Shown piece by piece: positions 21,377 through 33,971 of a DNA stretch of 64,000 bases. Both the position numbers and the translations under genes were made by a program. The notes beneath the pieces were generated by a model, which saw nothing but the letters and a program-made list of their open reading frames with translations, had not been told where the DNA came from and did not search any database. Numbering within the stretch: the first letter of the stretch is position 1; every line of letters starts with the position of its first letter. The DNA comes from Toxonevra muliebris. Lineage: Eukaryota > Arthropoda > Insecta > Diptera > Pallopteridae. Where the stretch lies: NCBI GenBank assembly GCA_963691655.1, contig OY829329.1, positions 51,933,279 through 51,997,278 on the forward strand, in the 5' to 3' direction.

Positions 21377-23785
21377 ACTTTTCCGTCGGGATCTGAGTAG
21401 TAACATTGATGTCGTTCAATTTTTGTGTTTAAAATATTTGACCAGAAATATTCTATATTGACGAAGTCAGACTCAGTAAAAGTAAAAACTAAGAACTTTG
21501 AGTATGAGTAAATGGTTGAATTTGCGATCCTACTACTTAACTAAAGACAGGGCATTTATATTTAACATAGAGCTTCTGTCAATGTGAATATTATACCGGT
21601 TTCTTTTTTAAATCAAAAGTCAATCAACAAACGGGAGATAATCCTATAAACGCAAAGCATAGTATTGATAATAGAAAGAAAGGAACATAGGTAAAAGATA
21701 GTTTTGAGCTGGAAATCGAACCCAGACTCCAGATATGATAGTTTAGCAATCCATAACAAAAAAGTAAATCTTAGCACCACCTTTTGGCTGACAATGGAAC
21801 CATGATTACCAGACATTCAGCTAGCCAGATTGCCGGCATTGCTTTTGATAAGATTTGGATGAAATTTTGAATGGAATGAATACCTCGGAATAGGTAAAAG
21901 TTTTATAGATGCGTTCGATTCGTTACTCTTTGTTCGTTTCTTCACTCTCTATTCGTTTACAGCCACTTACTCTCAAAAAATAATAATTCCAATGATAAGA
22001 TACTTTCACTCTAAATAGTTTTTCTTTGTATTAAAAAAAAAAAATTGGAGAATAAACTTTAAACAAGCAGATGGCTTTGAATTGAACTATGTTTTAAATT
22101 TGCAATTATTGTCCGATTGTCCTCATTAGAATGACGTGGATGAATATGCAAACATCGATATTTAGTCAATCTAATCAAACAATCAGTCATCCTAATCAGT
22201 TAATGTCCCAATTTTCAAATCCTCTGAATCCGTTTTTTAGCAGACAGATAGTTCAGTGAACTAGAGGAACTGGCAGTGATTCCGCCTACAAAACTAGTAA
22301 GGTTCATCAAGAGCACTGAGTGGTTCAAGGTTAATATACGATTAAAACATTGTTCAAGGTGTGGTATCATTATAATAGTTCATGTTTTGACCACCATAGT
22401 TGCTTAGAGTACTTTGAGTTGCTGCCGGTGCTTATGAGACAAGAGATTTGAGTTGTAAGGTCAGAGCAACCACATTATATGTTGAAGAAGTCAAAGTCAC
22501 TTCGGAATCCTATTTGAATTCGCATAAGTCTGATACTATGGAACTATCCATTGATTTGGCTAGAAAAAAAAGAATGCTAAGACTTAATCTACGACTTCCT
22601 CCCCTGTGCCTCTTATACTCCCTATACCATAAGTACATACTTACATACCTGTAGGCATGTGTAATCGTATAATTTCGCATACAACAATCATTTAAATCGA
22701 ATAATTGTAAATTCACCAAAAATTACATGCAGCAACAATAACAAATGTGAGCGAGGCATCTGGTATGTACATATATGTAAATGTTTGTGTGTGTATGTGT
22801 TTAAGCTACAAAACATTGTAGAGAAGCTTTAAAATCTTTTTAAAAGCATCATTAACTTTGACGTAAGTTGTTTGTGTTGTTGTTGTTGAGGTCTTCTGTT
22901 GCTGTGTTGCAGTTCTGTCTGCTATTGCATGCATGCAACATTTTTCTGCTGCTGTTTTGTTTTGTTTCTGACTATAGACTTTAGACTTGCAGCTTTACAG
23001 CAAAATTGTTATTCTTTGAGGTTCTTTTTTTTTATCTTTTTTTTTTTTTGTATATGTTTTTTAGACCTTTTAAAAAGTTTAAACCACAAGACCACCGCAA
23101 TTCTTTTAAAATCGTTATCTGCTTGTCGTAGTTCGTCGTTGTTCACATTTTGTTTGTTTTTTTTTTTATATTTTTCAATCCTCTTGATTGTGTATCTAGG
23201 TACCTACTATTTACTTACTATGTAGTAAGTATGTTTGTATTTTTGTTTAGTGAGTAGTAGAAGTCGTAGTTGTTGTAGTAGAAAAAATAAATTAAAACAA
23301 CAATTTGATGGTTTGCTTGTGACTTGTATTGCAATCACTTACAAGCCTCAAAAATTTAATGTTATAGTCGCAAAGGAAGGAAAAGTAGACAATAAGCAGC
23401 GGCAGGAGAGATAAGGGGGAGGAGGAGGAGGTGGATAGGAGCATCTATTGAAAATATTTTAACCCTATTGTCTTTATATAATATAATGCAGAACAGAATG
23501 GGGATTTAGTCACTATATTTTGACTGCACTATAGTTTTATACCACTGTTGCTACATTTTGCAGTTATGATTTCAGCAGATCCCCAGTCTGACGCAGAGAG
23601 AGAATATACCTCACTCTGCTTTCCATTTACCAATCATAGTTGTTGGTTTCCAGCTGAGAGAGAGTAAAATTCTCTCAGAGATTAATTTCTGCAAAAAGGA
23701 AGTTCAGAGCTGAAACAGAAAAGACGGATGAAATTTTTTTCTTAATATGCATGGTATTGTTTGAGTTCGGATATTTTTTACTATA
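21377..23785. other. Non-coding stretch between the two DD37E copies
   Basis: No gene seen. It holds a possible SINE relic (separate entry), T-rich runs near 23020-23050 and 23155-23175, and a short hairpin CTGAGAGAgagtaaaaTTCTCTCAG near 23653-23678. Frames of 60-108 codons here are leucine/phenylalanine-rich products of T-rich DNA. Confidence 0.5.
21690..21830 (-). mobile_element. Possible tRNA-derived SINE relic
   Basis: On the minus strand a good B-box, GGGTTCGATTTCC, lies at 21723-21711. About 40 bases before it is a weak A-box-like TGGATTGCTAAACTATC. The head otherwise does not fold as a tRNA. No second copy was found in the window, so the assignment rests on these boxes alone. Confidence 0.35.
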
Positions 23786-25002
23786 AGAAGTGAGATTGAA
23801 AAAATCTTAACATATATAAAATACAATAATTTTTAAACGGTTGATCTTAGAGTTTTGATTTTTTTTAATTTAATTGATAATATTTTTCAAATTACAGAAA
23901 AATATAATTGTCATAGTTATAACCACTATTTATGAACTCGTTGAAATTTTTTGGTAAGCCTTCCATTAGAGATTTGATGGTTGTTTCAGACACCTTTTTG
24001 GAATAGTTTGCCCATCTCCTTTTAAAATCTTCGATATTTTGGGGCACCTTTTTTGTGCTCTTTAAGTTTCTTTTCACAAGAGCCCAATATCTCTCCACTG
24101 GTCTTAGCTCCGGACAATTTGGAGGATTGGCCTCTCTTGGTATAAAAACTATATTATTACTTTGGTACCACTTCAGAGCTTTTTTGCCGTAGTGACATGA
24201 TGCCAAATCGGGCCAAAAATATGTGGACACATTGTGCTCTCTAATGAAAGGAAGAAGTATTTTTTTCAAACATTTTTTTATGTATATTTCGGTATTTATA
24301 GAGCCCACTGTAACAAATGACTTGCTTCTTTTGCCGCAACTGCATATAGCTTGCTATACCAGGAATTTTTTAGAAAATTTTGTCTGCTTTTGGATTCTAA
24401 ATTGTTCTTCGACATTTCTTCGAGCATCAGTAACATAAAAATTTTGACCCAGAAGCTGAAGCTGCGTAAAATCTGCCCTACTTTTGGAGTCTAAATTTTT
24501 TACAGCATTCCTGTCTGGAACTTTTTGGACTTTGTATGTTTTCAAGCCTGCATTGTCTTTAACTTTTCGCACCAAATAGTCAGAGCACTGGGCTAACCGG
24601 GCAGCTTTTCTACCAGATGTGTTTGGAGAACTTTTCAATATGCTTTCTATTTTCTTGGCTTTCCAAATATCATGTGGTCCTTGTTTTCTTCTCGAATCAG
24701 ATTTCCTATCGATGGTCAAATTCTCCTGAAACTGTTTAGTAACATTGGAGACAGTTTGACGGCAGACCTTCAATTCTTTGTAGGACCAATTTGGATTTTT
24801 TTGAAAATTTTTAATAATTTTTAGACGTACTTCTTTATCTTCACTTATTTTGATCAAACTCACAATAAATCAACTTGTTTGTCATTAAAAATAACAACTG
24901 ACATATTTTCAAAGATAACTAAATCAAAGAAATTTTTAAATTTTACACCCAAAAAAAATTATTAGGTAAAACATGTGTTAAGATTTTTTCAATCTCACTC
25001 CT
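23786..25002 (-). mobile_element. DD37E Tc1/mariner-superfamily element, copy 2
   Basis: The ends are AGAAGTGAGATTGAAAAAAT at 23786 and its inverted partner, reading AGGAGTGAGATTGAAAAAAT from 25002 inward. TA duplications lie at 23784-23785 and 25003-25004. Length is 1217 bp. The element is inverted relative to the copy at 20109-21376, about 2.4 kb away, and the two share ends and coding sequence throughout. It is shorter because of an internal 69-bp loss. Confidence 0.9.
23892..24863 (-). pseudogene. DD37E-type transposase, broken differently
   Basis: Same gene as the plus-strand copy at 20264-21242. It starts MSLIKISEDKEVRLKIIKN at 24863. Two lesions kill it. About 23 codons are missing after DSKSRA near 24475, which removes the block with the first catalytic Asp. 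A TAG stop follows KKFLV at 24354-24356, where the sister copy has a Leu codon. After the stop the frame stays open to 23892. It keeps YFWPDLASCHYGKKALKW and PELRPVERYWALVKR, giving the 37-residue spacing between the second and third catalytic residues. The two lesions do not overlap those of the other copy, so the two died independently or late. Confidence 0.85.
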
Positions 25003-25039
25003 TATAATATTTTGTATAAACCAACAATAATAATTTACA

Positions 25040-25592
25040 AATAAGGAATGATAAGGAATTGCGTAACGCAATTTTTTATCATTTTTCGACCCCTCCACCC
25101 CTGGTTGTAACACATCGTAACAAAAGGTACCCCCGCCCCACTAGTAAAGTAACAAATTTCTATTTTGCCTTTTTAATGCATTGTGAATCCTTAATATCGC
25201 TTCTAGAATATTCAAATATTACTGGCAAATGTTTTTTACATTACTAACACTAGTTTACAGTAAAAATATACAAGAAAAATCGAAGGGATGATAGTTCTTT
25301 TCCTTTGACACCATGAGTTCTCTCACAAAGCAAAAAAATGTAGAGAATAGATTGCAAGCAATAGAACTCAATCGAACGCCCATAATCTTTTAATTTTTCA
25401 GTCGATTTTCTTCTATCTAAAAAAATTTTAACCATGACTTTCGAATTCAGCGAAAGAAAACTCATTTTCTAAGCTATTTATTATAATAAAATCGACATAA
25501 AAAACTCCCCTTCCCTCCCCCCATGTAACACATCATAACAAATTGTTGGACCCCCCTCCCCCTCGACCGTTACGTAATATGTGAACGGCCCC
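25040..25592. repeat. Decayed DNA element with C-rich ends
   Basis: The right end, read inward, is GGGGCCGTTCACATATTACG then TAACGGTCGAGGGGGAGG. The left has a partial match with GCGTAACG followed by CGACCCCTCCACCCC. A direct repeat, TGTAACACATC(G/A)TAACAAA, lies near 25107 and 25525. Ends of the GGGCCGTTCA...TACGTAACG type are widespread in insect DNA elements, but I cannot assign the superfamily. No transposase signal was seen in the interior. Confidence 0.45.
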
Positions 25593-25594
25593 TT

Positions 25595-26545
25595 ATTATT
25601 ATTATTGGGGTAGCGCACTGAGACCTTTAAGATCTATTGTGCCCCTTCATGGACTCATAGTATTTCCATAAGTCCAGCCTCCAGTAGAAATTTTAGTATG
25701 GATCCTAGTTCTATGGAGTTGAGATTATCATCTGGTATTTGGTGGTTACCCAGATTTCTTTTACGAATATGCATAAGTGCGGGGCACTGTCCTAAGATGT
25801 GCTTTGCAGATTCCTTATCTTCTCTGCAAAACCTACATGATTCATTAGCTGTAATTCCCAGTTTTGTTAGGTGATAGTTCAACCTACAATGACCAGTTAG
25901 AATTCCTGTAATGATTCTAAGACTATTCTCTGACAAATTCATACATTCGTTGAAGCGTTTTAGGTTATAGGTTCCTAATAGTGCTTTCGAATGCTCTAAT
26001 CCTGGTCTATATTCCCAGTATAATTTCCTTTGATTTTCTTCTTCTTTCTTAATTAGTATAGAGAGTGTTCCTTTACCTATTCCACAGAATGGTTCTGGAC
26101 CTACGAAAGGAGTTGATGCTCCTTTCTTTGCTAGTGTATCCGCTGATTCATTTCCTTTAATCCCAATATGACCCGGAACCCAAAGGATCCAAACCCGATT
26201 TTATGACCCAAGCGTATTTAGTTTATCAAGGCACTCCAGTTTTGAGGTAACCTGGTGAGACTTATGTGCATTGATAGCCGCTTGGCTATCGGTTAGGATC
26301 GCAATGTTTTGATTCCGGTAGTTGCGCTTGAGATTAAAGTATGCACACCTATCAATTGCGTATATTCCCACTTGAAAGATACTGGTGTACCTACCCATGG
26401 GCTCAGAACAGCCCCTTAGCTAAACATGTTTATGTTTATGAATACACTCTCCAAGCACCGGTAGGCAAGTTCCCCTATAATTCTACGAACCCACCGCCAC
26501 ACCATCATTTTAAACTATTGGATCACTTATTCCACACTCGTTAAT
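25595..26545 (-). mobile_element. 5'-truncated RNase H-bearing LINE (copy B)
   Basis: A fragment of a non-LTR retrotransposon on the minus strand. It contains the RNase H domain, a C-terminal zinc knuckle and a short 3' untranslated region. That region has GGCACAATAGATCTTAAAGG then TCTCAGTGC at about 25640-25612, followed by a short AAT-type repeat tail at about 25605-25592. RNase H after the reverse transcriptase is known in the I, LOA and some related clades; I cannot choose between them. The 5' boundary near 26545 is where similarity fades. Confidence 0.75.
25655..26398 (-). pseudogene. RNase H and zinc-knuckle end of LINE ORF2
   Basis: The RNase H part would remove RNA from the RNA:DNA hybrid. 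Reading from 26398: FQVGIYAIDRCA, then NIAILTDSQAAINAHK (catalytic Asp in TDSQAA), then an in-frame TAA at 26201-26203, then WILWVPGHIGIKGNESADTL (the conserved GH--GNE-AD block). The C-terminus has CRFCREDKESAKHILGQC, a Cys-Cys-His-Cys knuckle (about 25832-25779), and stops at 25655. One nonsense codon is the only break over 248 codons, so the copy is not very old. The conserved Glu of FQAE is Gly here. The beginning of RNase H before 26398 is further decayed. Confidence 0.75.
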
Positions 26546-28559
26546 GATCAACCACAACAAAACTTTTTCTGGGAATTTGGTCATATAGATTTGTTCATGT
26601 CTCCCTGAGCTCCCGGAGCACAAGGGTTATCCTACTTGTCCGACTACTTGTTGTTCGGACAAGTGGGCAATATGAGGCACTCTTGTTTAAATTATTTTTG
26701 GATTTGCCCTAGGGAAGATCATCAACCTCATATGAGTTTTACCGTCAAGAAGAAGTGTTGCTTATCCACTGACTCCGTTCCAGATGACGAAGACCACTGA
26801 GTATTTGAAAGCTTTCACTGCTTTATAAGAAACTTATCTGGATTCTTTAAAGGAAGTCTAAAGATATGAAGAAAGAAAGAATCAATCAAGGCCCAATTAT
26901 TTTGATATAACCCTATCCAATATTTGTGGCTTTTCAAATTTACAGTAAAGGAAAGAAGATTCCGTGAAATTTTTATGTACGCAATAGCCCTCGCCATCTA
27001 TGCAAAGGTTAAATCTCATAATAGACTCACTATAAATTCATATAGCTACACATGCATACAAATGCATGTAGATAGTATTAACTTTAAAAACAAAACAACC
27101 ATGCAGCAGACTACAAGTCTGTTGTAACAACAATGCCACATGTGGCAGATGTTGTGCTGCCGCATTAGCTTAAATAAGCGAAAAGTAAATACGAGCAAAC
27201 TTAAAGGCAATAGCAGCAAGAAACAAGCAAGCAAAAAAAAAAACAACAAAAATAAAAGAGCAATTCAAACAAAATTGAAATTGCATTTTTCATGATGAAG
27301 ACAATAATGACGACCACAATATGATAATGATAATAACAATGTTGATGATGATGATGATGATGCGGCTGCAAATATTGTAGCTATATACGTATGTATGTAT
27401 GTATGTATATCGCAAATATATAATGGTTAAAGTTAGACAAACGGACGCCATAGCAGCCAACAACCGAACCACCACGATTTGATTGTTAAAGTAAAATTAA
27501 ATTGAAGTTTCCTGCACTCGAAGTTGTTGTGGCTGGTGCTGCTGCTGCAGTTGTTGTTATTTAAAGCATGGAATATGTATCTATATATGTTTGTTTATTT
27601 GTATTTATTATAAGCATTTTTTCAACCTGCAACTGCAACTGCAACAGTAGAAATTACAAGCGTTCGTCTTCTTCTTCTTTTTCAGCATCTTTTTCTGCAT
27701 CTTCATCTACATCTCCTTGAGTTCTTTTTTTTTTTTTGATTTGTTTTTATTAACTGATGTTATTGCATTTCCTTGGCTGACATTTTTTTCTTTATTTTGT
27801 ATGCAGCTTACATAAAAAAGTCTTTGTCTTGAGTCTGGGTTATGTTTGCGGCGCTCAAGTGTGTTGCACTTGTGCAGCTGTCTGCATCTACCAACATCAT
27901 TATCATCACCCCGATTATCTTCAGTACATCAGTGCCAACCAGCATCACTATCATCTTCATCATCATCATCGTTGTTAACATTCATCGATAATGATGATGG
28001 TTGTCTTTAGTATAGTTTTGTTTGATTTTATACAAGTTACAGTTTTCTGTTGGTTGTGTTCTTTCACTGTTGTTGCTGCTACTATTTTTCCTTCAGTTTG
28101 TTGTTGCTGTTATTGATTTTGTTGTTATTCAATAAAACTATTTGCCGTGTTGTTTGTTGTTTTGTAATAAAAATTCCAAAGGGATACACACACACATATT
28201 TACAAGTTCATATCAACTGGGATCCAGGTAATTCTTTGCTCTTACATGCATAGCTGCGTAATTTTGGGTGAGCTTTTTTTACTATTAAGATAAACTTCTG
28301 GCGATTAAGTTCGAATATCTATTTCTTGAGGTTGGATCAATAACTGTATGCTCAATGACACCACATTTTGGCACTTTTCAGTGATAATACGAGGTTGGTT
28401 CTGAAAGAGCCGAGTATCATTAGACCTAGAAACTTTACCGGTTAAGGACAGACTCAAAAACTCTTTCATTATTTAAAAGGAAAATAAAAAGAATTCTACA
28501 AATAAATACTAAAAATATGGCATCGCTGAAATCATTCAATATATCATGTCTTCACCGCT
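26546..28559. other. Non-coding AT-rich stretch with simple repeats
   Basis: No gene seen. A GAT run lies at about 27342-27361, a GTAT run at about 27391-27409, CAT/ATC-rich patches at 27890-27985 and T-rich runs near 27727-27740. Short open frames are produced by these repeats. Confidence 0.55.
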
Positions 28560-28790
28560 TCAATCACCTTATTGGTTTATTAGAAGCGTAATTGACTACC
28601 ATTTCAAGGGTCCATGGTTTGATTCCTGGCAAAGTCATCACTGTTCGATTTTCTTCATTCTTCATTTCATTTCTAATTTCAACTAGCATCAATAATAACA
28701 AAATAGCCCAAAAATACCCATCCTTTTTTTCAAATACTCCTCCAGATATTTTAAGAAACCAAAATGGATAAATTAGTGTTTGAAAATAAA
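28560..28790 (+). mobile_element. Possible tRNA-derived SINE relic
   Basis: A B-box-like GGTTTGATTCC lies at about 28617-28627 and an A-box-like TGGTTTATTAGAAGC at about 28573-28587. The spacing is that of a tRNA. It is followed by an A/T-rich body. The acceptor stem does not pair, so it is not a tRNA gene. No second copy in the window. Confidence 0.4.
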
Positions 28791-28935
28791 CATTTCTGTT
28801 GACTTTTGACAAAAGCACTTAACTCGATGTACGAATTTTCTTCTTTTTTTCATTTTCATTGAGCCAAAGTTATTAAACATAGAAGCAGCAAAAGCAATTC
28901 AAAATTTAAGAAGAAGATGAAACTTCTCATCTTAA

Positions 28936-29950
28936 CCCATTAAGGACGAGCGGGAACCAAAGTATATAGATCAAGAAAGTGCACGCAAAGAAAAAATTCG
29001 TTTCCCACAAACGAAATTTTCACCAAACGAACTTCTTTCATGGAATGTTTTCATGATGAACGAACATTTATTTATCATAAACGACTCTATTCGTTTGCCA
29101 TGAACGAAGATTTGTTCATCATAAACGGTTCAATTCTTTCACAATAACCGAAAAACGTTTTCCACAAACGTTTCTATTCGGTTGCCATGAACGAACATTT
29201 ATTCATCATCAACGGTTCAATTACGATGAACTAAAACGTTTGCAATAAAATGCAATATTTCCCTGAAAAATATAAAAAAGAAAGCAAAAACAATTTTTAT
29301 AAAATGCCAATGTATTTTATTGTGGTTTTTGTTTAAATCAAATTTTCTGATTAAAAACTAGAAAAAATGTATGAAATTTACATAAAATTATATTATTACA
29401 ATTTATGTATTATTTATTATAAATCACACACTTTTATTTCTTATTTATAAACACCACGCACTTTTTTATAGACAAAAAGAAATGTGATGAAATAATTTCA
29501 ATGCACAATTAAAATTCTTCAATAATGCGTTGACAAATGATACTTCCCGTTATGTTGTGTTGATTTGTTGTTATGTGGAGTTTGAATGAAAGCGTCGCTG
29601 CTGCTTCTTTTTGCGACGAGAGCGAAATGAGAGGAAAAAGAAAATAAAAAGAGAAGAGTGTTGTGGACTTTCGTTAGCAGAAACGTTTTTTTCATTTGCC
29701 AGAAAAGAAAATTGCTTTAATTTTATCGTGAACGAATTTTCGTTCATCATAAAATTGTTAATCTTTTGCCGGAAATGGTTTCTGCAAACACGGCAACGTT
29801 CCTCAGAAACGTTTTTGTTCAGCGTAAAAGTAATATATTCTCCACAAACGGGCGATAAACGTTTTTTTTCTTCGCGTGTAACTTGAGAAAAAAATTGTTT
29901 TTGAACCTGCCGCAACAAGGTGCCGCATGGCACCACTAGTCATTACTGGG
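28936..29950. mobile_element. piggyBac-type non-autonomous element, TTAA-flanked
   Basis: The element lies between TTAA at 28932-28935 and TTAA at 29951-29954. Its ends are inverted: CCCATTAAGGACGAG on the left, CCCAGTAATGACTAG read inward from the right. A second inverted block, TCAAG--AGT-CACGC-AAGAAAAAA, lies at 28971 and 29886. TTAA targets and CCC-starting ends are typical of piggyBac elements. The left interior (about 29000-29230) has several direct copies of a unit with TGAACGAACATTTATTCATC and CGTTT(C/T)CCACAAACG. The right interior has inverted relatives. The 1015 bp contain no transposase I can recognise. Confidence 0.7.
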
Positions 29951-29954
29951 TTAA

Positions 29955-32900
29955 GATGATTGCTTTTGTCAAAAATTCACAGATTTTCTTTCATAGCATT
30001 TGGCATAAGGTTGCGGTTTTATTTCTTCTAGAAACTCAAAAACTTATATCCATGTAGCAAAAAAACACCATAGTTTAGGTTATAGAGGGTTAATATGTTA
30101 TGAAAAACTATTTCCCACAAAATTTTGCAATAGTTCTTTAAACAAGAGAAATCTGTTAAATTATTAATATGGCCAAAAATGTGCAAACGTTGAAAACGTT
30201 TTGAATTTTTAAACTAGTTTCCTTCCAGTTTGACTTTAAAGACTCCACTAGATATCTGATGAAGTTAAAAAGGAAAGTTCTCTACTTTCAATAAGGAAAT
30301 TTCAACGCTGGTATGAAGATGATACTTTAATCTTTATTATAATAATGGTAATGTAGCAATTGCTACATTTCTGCTATCTATATTTAGCCTGAGTACGTGT
30401 AACTGTATCCTACAAACCTTTCAACATTTTAAGTATTTCATCATTGAATTAAAATACTTGTAAAATATACACTGGTTTACCAACTCATTTGTCTATAATT
30501 CCAATAAATTTAATAAATTTAACCCATCTTTTTCGTTTCTGTTCTGTTTACTTTCATCTGACAATCCATTTTGTTCTTACATGCCATTATCACCGATTTT
30601 ACTGATTCTTTAGGTGATAAGAGGAGAGCAGCTTAAACAAACATGATTATGTTCAAACGTGTGTGTGTTTGAGAGCTAACGATAGTCCAGATTCATGTTA
30701 CCACACCATATCAACAATTTTAATCATCATCAGCGTCGTCGTCATCATCCATATCATTATCATCATCTTCAAGAAAAACATTCACAGTCAGCAGCAGTAA
30801 AAGTAGTGGCAGTAGCTGGCACACTGTAAGAATAACATAACCCAAAACACAATGATAATGATGTCATTCCGGGCATTTATTTACGAGCATGTAGTCATTG
30901 CTAAACGAGCTCTAATTTACATTTTATGAAGCTGTTATTGTAGCACATAATGGGGGATCCTTTTCATACTATTCATACTCTTCTTTTACTCGCTCTCTAC
31001 CTTTTTGATTTTGTGTGTTTCTACTGCATGCTCCCGTTCTGTTGATAATAATGATGATGATGATGATCGCTGCTTTTGATAAGATTAACCACAACAACAC
31101 CAGCAACAATATTCAAATGAATAGGTTTGCAGGTAACTCTTTGTGGTTGTTGTTGTTGTGTTTATGTTGTCGATAAAAATATTTAAGTAAAGCAATATCA
31201 AACCTTAATAACGACGAAAAAACAAGTGCATAAATTATGTACTATTACGATAAGATATTAAATGAACCCTTTTCGTGAACGGAAGGAAAATGGGTTCAAA
31301 ATGAATGTATAAAAAGTTTGGGTAACTACATATTGGGAAAATTTAATTTTCTGACCATATTATTACGACAATATAAAATTATCTTTAAATATGAAATTGT
31401 GTACTGCATGTACTAATATCTCAAACACTCAACGAAGTTATGGTGACAAATTTGCTACACTCAACTAATAGAGGTGTCTGGGATAGGCAAACCATTAATA
31501 TAACTAAAAAATTAAAATTTGAGTCACATTTGACCGATATACCTGAAACGGCAACAAACAAAAACAAAATATTCTAATAAAAGAATCGGCATGTGGAATC
31601 ACATTTTCCGACCCGGTATGATTGGCACAAGCAACCCAGTCGTATTTATTGTAGTAAGGAGAGGTCGACCTCTCCAATTCACTAACCTTTCCATCTCTTT
31701 TCTGGGAAAAATTTAATTATTTTAAGTCCACACAACCTCCCACCAATGTAGAGCTTAACCAGTTAATTTTTTCAATCAACTAATTAGTGATGTAAAATTT
31801 TAGTCATGACTAACGAATCATGACTAAATTTAGTCATGATAAAATAATCACTCATAAGCACCACTACATGATTTAATCATTAGTTTTAGTCATATCGATA
31901 GTGTTATGAAAAATTTTAAGCTGAAGCTTATTAAGGAGGAAGCCTGGTATAGAACGCCAAAAGCAAGCACTTTTTGCAAAAATTTTTATTTTCAGAACTA
32001 TGCAATGTTTCTTTTTAGAATGTATGTATGTGAATTATTGCTAACCTATTCAACAGTTCAAATTAATACTTTAATGCAACTGTATAAACAATTTAGAAAG
32101 TTATAGCAATGAATGTGAAGGTGCCTCCGAAAATTCTTTCTTTTTACGGCAAGCTCTTTGGCGTCTCTTGTTATTGTTAAAAAAAAAAACATATAAATTT
32201 TTGTAAAGTATATGATTGTAGTTTGTCGATATGCCTAAAAAAATTCTTTTTTGGTCATAAAAAATTTAAAAACTCACGATTTAAAAAAAAATAGTTTTTG
32301 GCATAAATTTTGAAAATTTGTTTCTTTATAATCTTTTTTAAATAATATTTTTGAGGGCAAAATTTAGGTACTTCTTCAAGGTAATTCAATAATTTTAATC
32401 ATATACCTTTAATCATATTAATATCACAAGAATTTATTGAGTTATAGTGCACACCCATGTTCAAAAACATGGTTTTGAGAAAAACGCGTTTGAAAGTTCA
32501 AGCATGCATGACTTCTGTACCACCGTCTGCCAAATTCTACATCCATAACTTTTGATCGACTGTGAATTTTAAAAAATCCGTTTTGCACACATATTCTAGA
32601 AACAATTTAAAGAAAAAAAATAATTTATTTTTTTACCCATCATAACAGGCGACCCCCTTAAATTTTTTTACATATTGTTGGGTATATGCCAAAATCACGA
32701 ATGTAAATAAGTGGTCTTTTAATAAGGCTAGATTTTAATGTTTACCCATCGGCTATAAATATATATAATTCGATAATTTGACTATAGGAAACATTTGCGA
32801 TTACAAAAACCAAAACGGGATTTCGCATTCCTCACCCAGGTATCAAAATCCACAAAGTTTTTCCTCGGTATTGCGTATTGAAAACAAATCAAATCCTAGT

Positions 32901-33971
32901 CGTCATTTTAGGCATGTTTACAACAAGAAGTGTTAATCATTAAAAATCAAATTCTTGTCTCTGAGTCTAACAGTCCTTTATTTACTTAAAGGACTAAATT
33001 CTGGCTTTGTTCTCTGCACTGCTCAATATATTTGCTTTATAGTTTTTTAAGTTTAACCAAAAAAAAAAAAATGTTACTAGTATACCACCATCGACCACAA
33101 TAAAAAAAAATCTCTTCATCACGAAAAATATATGGATATGTTTAATCATAACTTTTGGGTGGTCAATGCGAAACAATGCGAATTGTTTCCAGAACATACC
33201 AAAGCAAAGAACAAACCAATGATTTCAATCTCATTTCATTTTTCTTTAATTTTTTTTTGGATACAACTCTAAAAAGAACATAATATCATTGTAAGCATAT
33301 CAACAGAGTCATCAACATACTTTAGTGCGGTAGAGATGAAATCAGCAACAGCAGCATCTACATCAACAGTAACAGCAGCAATATCAACATCAGCAGCAGC
33401 TGCCTTTAGAAGAAGTAAAAGTAGTTGGTTGTAGAAGTGGAAAAGCAAAAAGGAAGCAGCCAAAGCAACAACGAACCACTACCACCACCAATGAATATTG
33501 AGGGCGGCGGTATTCTTCTCTAAATAATAAAGAGTTTATTTCACAGAAAAAAAAAAGCGAAAAAAACGAAGACACGCAGAAAATTGACTGCCCTTTTTTT
33601 ATGACTTCATTTGTTGGCCACCATCGGCGGTTGGTTGGTCGGTCTCTCTCGGTCAAATAAAGCAGCAACAGTAGTAACTGAATGTGCAAGCGCCTTTTAA
33701 ATTCTTAATTTCTTTTTCGCTCACTGCCAGAGTAAAAAAACAAAAAACCAAATACTTGGAATTTTCAAACAATAGGTGATTTCTATGAATTGCCGAAACA
33801 AACAAAAGAAAGATAGATTAAATCATGTCAGCATAAATATTTATAAAGTAAGTTAAGTAAAAAAAAATTGTAATCAGCTTTATAACGCATCAATTAAAGC
33901 GTTTGTGGAATGTCTGTAGGTCTGAAGGAGGTAAAAGAAAGTGTTATGAATAAACGTATGCATATATAGTG
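29955..33971. other. Non-coding AT-rich stretch
   Basis: No gene seen. Noted items are a perfect 20-bp palindrome AATGTAGCAATTGCTACATT near 30350, a GAT run at about 31050-31067, a perfect 18-bp palindrome GGAGAGGTCGACCTCTCC near 31661, repeated TTTAGTCATGA/TCATGACTAA motifs at 31800-31895, and CAG/ACA-rich patches at 33340-33480. None is tied to a gene. Confidence 0.5.

Noticed and set aside
22899..23225. 108-codon Phe/Leu/Cys-rich frame, a possible membrane protein
   Set aside because: It comes from T-rich DNA, has no conserved segments and ends by chance.
29571..29936. 121-codon minus-strand frame
   Set aside because: It lies inside the piggyBac-type element and follows its repeated motifs. 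No transposase or known domain is visible.
30350..30370. Perfect 20-bp palindrome as a protein-binding site
   Set aside because: Single occurrence with no gene nearby. A palindrome of this size can arise by chance in 64 kb of AT-rich DNA with repeats.
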